This document shows positions 60,833 to 64,000 of a stretch of 64,000 nt of DNA, piece by piece (the stretch's first letter is position 1; every line of letters begins with the position of its first letter). The notes below the pieces were generated by a model, which worked only from the letters and a program-made list of their open reading frames with translations, made no database searches and had not been told where the DNA came from. Source of the stretch: Stenotrophomonas sp. VV52 (GTDB lineage Bacteria > Pseudomonadota > Gammaproteobacteria > Xanthomonadales > Xanthomonadaceae); NCBI RefSeq assembly GCF_002893095.1, contig NZ_PKQQ01000003.1, forward strand, positions 471,789 through 535,788. The letters are read 5' to 3'. Made by a program: the position numbers and the translations under genes.

Positions 60833-61306
60833 TCACCGGGGTGGCCAGCGCTCGGTGTCGCGGTCGGGGTGCTGGTGGGAGACCAGGCTGCGCAGGCGCT
60901 CGGCGTCCGGGTCGTCCTCCAGCAGGATCACCGGCAGGCCGCCCAGCTGGTCCACGAACGGCAGCTTGGACTCGGTCCCGTACTGGACGGTCGGCGGCAG
61001 CCGGCTGGGGTCGTCGAACGCCCCGGCCGCCACGGCCATGCCGTCCTCGCCCTCATAGGTCAGCGGGGTCCCGCAGTCGGCGCAGAAGCCCCGGCGGAAA
61101 TGGTTGGAGGACTGGAACCGGCGCGGTTCGCCCCGGGTCCATTGAAAATCGGCGCCGCGCACCGAGACCAGCGGTGCGTAATACGCGCCGAAGGCCTTCT
61201 GGCACATCCGGCAATGGCAGATCGAACGGTCGGGCAGCGCGCCACGGACGTGGAAGCGGATCGCCCCACATTGGCAGCCACCGGAGAATTCGGGAACCGG
61301 GTTCAT
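60833..61306 (-). CDS. GFA-family (CENP-V/GFA) zinc protein
   Basis: A 157-residue protein of the glutathione-dependent formaldehyde-activating/CENP-V fold. Zinc ligands are GGCQCGAIRF, CHCRMCQKAFG and GFCADCGTPLTYEG. The family binds zinc through these CxC, CxxC and CxxC sets; few members have a proven reaction. It is on the same strand as rnr and rlmB and splits that pair. Function here is unknown. Confidence 0.85.
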   Translation of the reverse strand: MNPVPEFSGGCQCGAIRFHVRGALPDRSICHCRMCQKAFGAYYAPLVSVRGADFQWTRGEPRRFQSSNHFRRGFCADCGTPLTYEGEDGMAVAAGAFDDPSRLPPTVQYGTESKLPFVDQLGGLPVILLEDDPDAERLRSLVSHQHPDRDTERWPPR

Positions 61307-61333
61307 GTGGGGACTCCGTTCTGGGTCTACGGG

Positions 61334-61356
61334 GAGCCGGCCGGCGGCCGGCACTA
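61334..61356 (-). repeat. SMAG/REP-like palindrome between rnr and the GFA gene
   Basis: Single copy with arms GCCGGCC/GGCCGGC ending CTAC (GTAG on the minus strand). It sits 30 bp after the rnr stop, between rnr and the GFA-family gene. Confidence 0.7.
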
Positions 61357-61386
61357 CGGCGTCATGCCGACGGCCGGCGATACCGG

Positions 61387-63858
61387 TCAGTATTTCTGCT
61401 TCTGGCGCTTTGCGGGCTGGCCCCGGGGCGGCAGGGTCGGCTCCTGCTCTTCCTTGTCTTCGACCAGGCGGAAGTCGATCTTGCGCTCTTCCATGCTGGC
61501 CTTGAGCACCAGGATCCGCACGCGGTCGCCCAGGCGGTAGCTCTTGCCCCGGCGCTCACCGCTCAGCGTCTTGCGGGTGGCGTCGAACTGGTAATAGTCG
61601 TGCGGCAGCTGGGTGACATGGACCAGGCCGTTGACCTTGGACTCGTCCAGTTCGACGAACAGGCCGAAACTGGTCACGCCGCTGATCACGCCGTCGAACT
61701 CGCCGCCCACGTGCTTTTCCATCCACGCGGCGCGGTAACGCTCGTCCACTTCACGCTCGGCCTCGTCGGCCCGGCGCTCGCGTTCGGAGCACTGCAGCGC
61801 CAGCGCGGCCATTTCGCGCTGGGTGTAGGTGAACTTGTCCAGCGGCTTGCCGCTCAGCGCATGCTTGATCGCACGGTGCACCAGCAGGTCGGGATAGCGG
61901 CGGATCGGCGAGGTGAAGTGCGCGTAAGCGTCCAGCGCCAGGCCGAAGTGGCCCTGGTTGTCCGGCGAATACACCGCCAGGCTCTGGCTGCGCAGCAGCA
62001 CCGACTCCAGCAGGGCGGCGTCGGGGCGCTCGCGCACCTTCTTGAGCAGCTTGGTGTAGTCGCCCGGCTGCACCTTGGACCACGGCGGCAGGCTCAGCTT
62101 GAATTCCTTCAGGAACTCCAGCAGGTCGTCGTACTTCGCTTCCGGCGGCTTGGCGTGGTCGCGGAACGGGGCCGGCATGTGCTTGCTGAGCAGGTAGCGC
62201 GCAGCCTGCACGTTGGCGGCGATCATGCACTCTTCGATCAGCTTGTGCGCGTCATTGCGCACCATCATGCCGGCCTGGGTGACCTCACCGGTGTTGTCGA
62301 GCACGAAGCGCACTTCGGACGATTCAAATTCGATCGCACCGCGCTTGGTGCGGGCCTTGGCCAGCACTTTGTACAGCTGGTGCAGGCGTTCGACCTGGGG
62401 CAGCACGGCCTCGATCTGCTTGCGCGCGGCCGGGTCGTTCTCGCCCACCGCCTGCCAGACCTGGTTGTAGGTGAGGCGCGCGTGCGAATTCATCACCGCT
62501 TCGTAGAAGCGGGCATGCGCCACTTCACCGTCGCGCCCGACCTGCATGTCGCAGACGAAGCACATGCGGTCGACCTTGGGCATCAGCGAGCAGATGCCGT
62601 TGGACAGGGTCTCGGGCAGCATCGGCACCACGAAGCCGGGGAAGTACACCGAGGTGGCGCGCTTCTGTGCTTCGTCGTCGAGCGGGGTGCCAGGGCGAAC
62701 GTAGTTGGAGACGTCGGCGATGGCCACCACCAGGCGGAAGCCTTCGGCGTTGGGTTCGCAGTAGACGGCGTCGTCGAAGTCCTTGGCGTCTTCCCCGTCG
62801 ATGGTGACCAGCGGCGTGCTGCGCAGGTCCACGCGGTTGCCGATCATCTGCGGCTCGACCTGCATCGGCACGGCGGCGGCTTCGTCGAGCACGGCCTGCG
62901 GGAACTCGAACGGCAGCTCATGGCCGTGGATCGCGGTTTCGACGATCAGCGAGGCGGTGAGCTTGTCGCCGAGCACGGCGATGATGCGGCCGATCGGCGG
63001 GCGCCGGGTGTCCGGGGCCTGGGTGATTTCGCACACCACGAGCTGCCCGTCGCGGGCGTCGCCGGTCTGGTCGGGCGGAATCTGCACGTTGCGCTGGATG
63101 CGCTTGTCGTCGGGCACCACGTAGTTGATGCCGAACTCGACGCTGAAGCGACCGATCATGCGGGTCATGCCGCGCTCCAGCACGCGCGCGATGCTGCCTT
63201 CGCGGCGGCCGCGGCGGTCGATGCCGGTGACGTTGGCGAGCACGCGGTCGCCGTGCATGACCTTGCGCATTTCATACGGGGCCAGGAACAGGTCGTCGCC
63301 GCCTTCCACCGGGCGCAGGAAGCCGAACCCCTCGGGGTTGGCGATCACCACGCCGGTGATCAGGTTGGTGGCCTGCACGGGGGCGAAGCCGCCGCGGCGG
63401 TTCTGCACCAGCTGGCCGTCGCGGACCATGGCGCCCAGGCGCTTGCCGAGGGCGTCGGCCCGGTCGGGTTCGGTCAGGCCCAGCTGGACGGCGACCTCTT
63501 CATGGGTCTGCGGGCCGTCGCAGCGGTCGAGCAGCTGCAGGATGGCTTCGCGGCTGGCGATGGGCTGGGCATACCGTTCAGCTTCGCGGGCGGCATACGG
63601 GTCGTCCACCGGGCTGCCGGCAGGCATCGGGTGCGGATTGCGACGGGTCGGGACCGGTGCGCCGTGGTCCGGCCGGGGGCCGCTGCGCTTGCCGCCACGG
63701 GGCGGCGCGGGGGTGTTCATGGACTCGGGCATCCAGGGCGGCAGCTTCTTGCCAGACTTGGCAGCGCCAGCGCGGGGCTTGCCCGACGGACCGGCGGCCT
63801 GCTTGGGCGCCGGAGACTTGGGGGCTTTCGCGCCCCGGGTCGGTTTCTTTGTTTTCAT
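61387..63858 (-). CDS. rnr: Ribonuclease R
   Basis: An 823-residue 3'-5' exoribonuclease of the RNase II/R family. A basic, Pro/Lys-rich leader of about 80 residues precedes a winged helix (about 100-165), two cold-shock-like domains, the RNB catalytic domain with TIDGEDAKDFDDAVYC (the Asp cluster for Mg) and SNYVRPGTPLDDEAQKRATSVYF, then an S1 domain (FDGVISGVTSFGLFVELDESKVNGLVHV) and a basic tail. It degrades structured RNA. ATG at 63858 starts the basic leader; an in-frame ATG at 63969 would run over the tRNA promoter region. Confidence 0.95.
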   Translation of the reverse strand: MKTKKPTRGAKAPKSPAPKQAAGPSGKPRAGAAKSGKKLPPWMPESMNTPAPPRGGKRSGPRPDHGAPVPTRRNPHPMPAGSPVDDPYAAREAERYAQPIASREAILQLLDRCDGPQTHEEVAVQLGLTEPDRADALGKRLGAMVRDGQLVQNRRGGFAPVQATNLITGVVIANPEGFGFLRPVEGGDDLFLAPYEMRKVMHGDRVLANVTGIDRRGRREGSIARVLERGMTRMIGRFSVEFGINYVVPDDKRIQRNVQIPPDQTGDARDGQLVVCEITQAPDTRRPPIGRIIAVLGDKLTASLIVETAIHGHELPFEFPQAVLDEAAAVPMQVEPQMIGNRVDLRSTPLVTIDGEDAKDFDDAVYCEPNAEGFRLVVAIADVSNYVRPGTPLDDEAQKRATSVYFPGFVVPMLPETLSNGICSLMPKVDRMCFVCDMQVGRDGEVAHARFYEAVMNSHARLTYNQVWQAVGENDPAARKQIEAVLPQVERLHQLYKVLAKARTKRGAIEFESSEVRFVLDNTGEVTQAGMMVRNDAHKLIEECMIAANVQAARYLLSKHMPAPFRDHAKPPEAKYDDLLEFLKEFKLSLPPWSKVQPGDYTKLLKKVRERPDAALLESVLLRSQSLAVYSPDNQGHFGLALDAYAHFTSPIRRYPDLLVHRAIKHALSGKPLDKFTYTQREMAALALQCSERERRADEAEREVDERYRAAWMEKHVGGEFDGVISGVTSFGLFVELDESKVNGLVHVTQLPHDYYQFDATRKTLSGERRGKSYRLGDRVRILVLKASMEERKIDFRLVEDKEEQEPTLPPRGQPAKRQKQKY

Positions 63859-63943
63859 CGACCTCCATGGTACCGCGTGGCGGTGTGCAGAATGGGTCAT
63901 TGGCGACCCCCATGCAGGAATGTGAAGAAATTTAACAAAAGCG

Positions 63944-63972
63944 TTGACAACCTTCGCGGACATGCCCACAAT
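63944..63972 (+). promoter_or_regulatory. Promoter of the tRNA-Leu gene
   Basis: TTGACA at 63944-63949 is a perfect -35 box, and CACAAT at 63967-63972 a fair -10 box, 17 bp apart, ending 14 bp before the tRNA. It is divergent from rnr. Confidence 0.8.
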
Positions 63973-63986
63973 TCGCCCCCTGAGTC

Positions 63987-64000
63987 GCCCAGGTGGCGGA
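63987..64000 (+). tRNA. tRNA-Leu (5' end only)
   Basis: The last 14 bases, GCCCAGGTGGCGGA, match the start of bacterial tRNA-Leu genes (acceptor strand and the first D-arm bases), directly after a strong promoter. The rest, including the anticodon, lies beyond the window, so the isoacceptor cannot be given. Confidence 0.75.

Noticed and set aside
63859..64000. Integration site with a genomic island at the tRNA-Leu gene
   Set aside because: Only 14 bases of the tRNA are visible and no integrase or direct repeat is in the window.

Overview
The window is a G+C-rich gammaproteobacterial chromosome segment, most likely from Stenotrophomonas or a close relative in the Xanthomonadaceae/Lysobacteraceae. 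The evidence is the gene content (ybeZ-ybeY-corC block, tandem pstS with pstCAB-phoU, a macRS-macABC-like efflux locus, ampD) and many short intergenic palindromes that end in GTAG, as the SMAG/REP elements of Stenotrophomonas do. No phage, complete insertion sequence, CRISPR array or rRNA was found. A tRNA-Leu gene begins in the last 14 bases.

Layout. 0-6 kb: start of an HlyD-type lipoprotein, an intergenic DnaA-box-like cluster, then phoH/ybeZ, ybeY, a secreted protein, corC, an Lnb-type (DUF4105) protein and corA. 6-24 kb: polyamine uptake and breakdown. potF and potGHI lie on the minus strand with a succinate-semialdehyde dehydrogenase, puuA- and puuB-like genes and an omega-aminotransferase. 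Between potG and potF sits a lower-G+C pair, a proline cis-hydroxylase-like dioxygenase and an EamA exporter, plus a flavoprotein. A diguanylate cyclase, a bacteriohemerythrin behind an FNR-type box and an MHS transporter also lie here. 23-31 kb: orphan ParB-like protein, DUF445, DUF4124, a HigBA-like toxin-antitoxin pair, a class V aminotransferase and a Fur-box operon (DUF3649, PepSY, DUF3325). 31-38 kb: housekeeping genes (rlmKL, hydrolase, ampD, sulfurtransferase, DUF1289-Nudix fusion, FKBP-like protein, nth). 38-46 kb: the phosphate regulon (OprO/P-like porin, two PstS, PstCAB, PhoU) with candidate Pho boxes and several hairpins. 46-49 kb: ECF sigma factor and a complete hvfABCX (bufferin-type) copper-peptide RiPP cluster. 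49-60 kb: RNase T, a propeller-sensor diguanylate cyclase, a two-component system and a divergent MacAB-TolC-like pump. 60-64 kb: rlmB, a GFA-family protein, rnr and the tRNA-Leu start.

How it works together. The pot and puu genes with the aldehyde dehydrogenase would import putrescine and convert it through gamma-glutamylated intermediates and GABA to succinate. The porin, PstSCAB and PhoU form one phosphate-starvation unit. The sigma factor and hvfABCX form a metal-stress unit: HvfA is a secreted precursor with six EGKCG motifs, HvfB (DUF692/MNIO) and HvfC (DUF2063) should modify its cysteines, and HvfX is a DoxX membrane partner. This cluster is the most striking specialised system in the window. 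The proline hydroxylase/exporter pair is the clearest candidate for horizontal gain.
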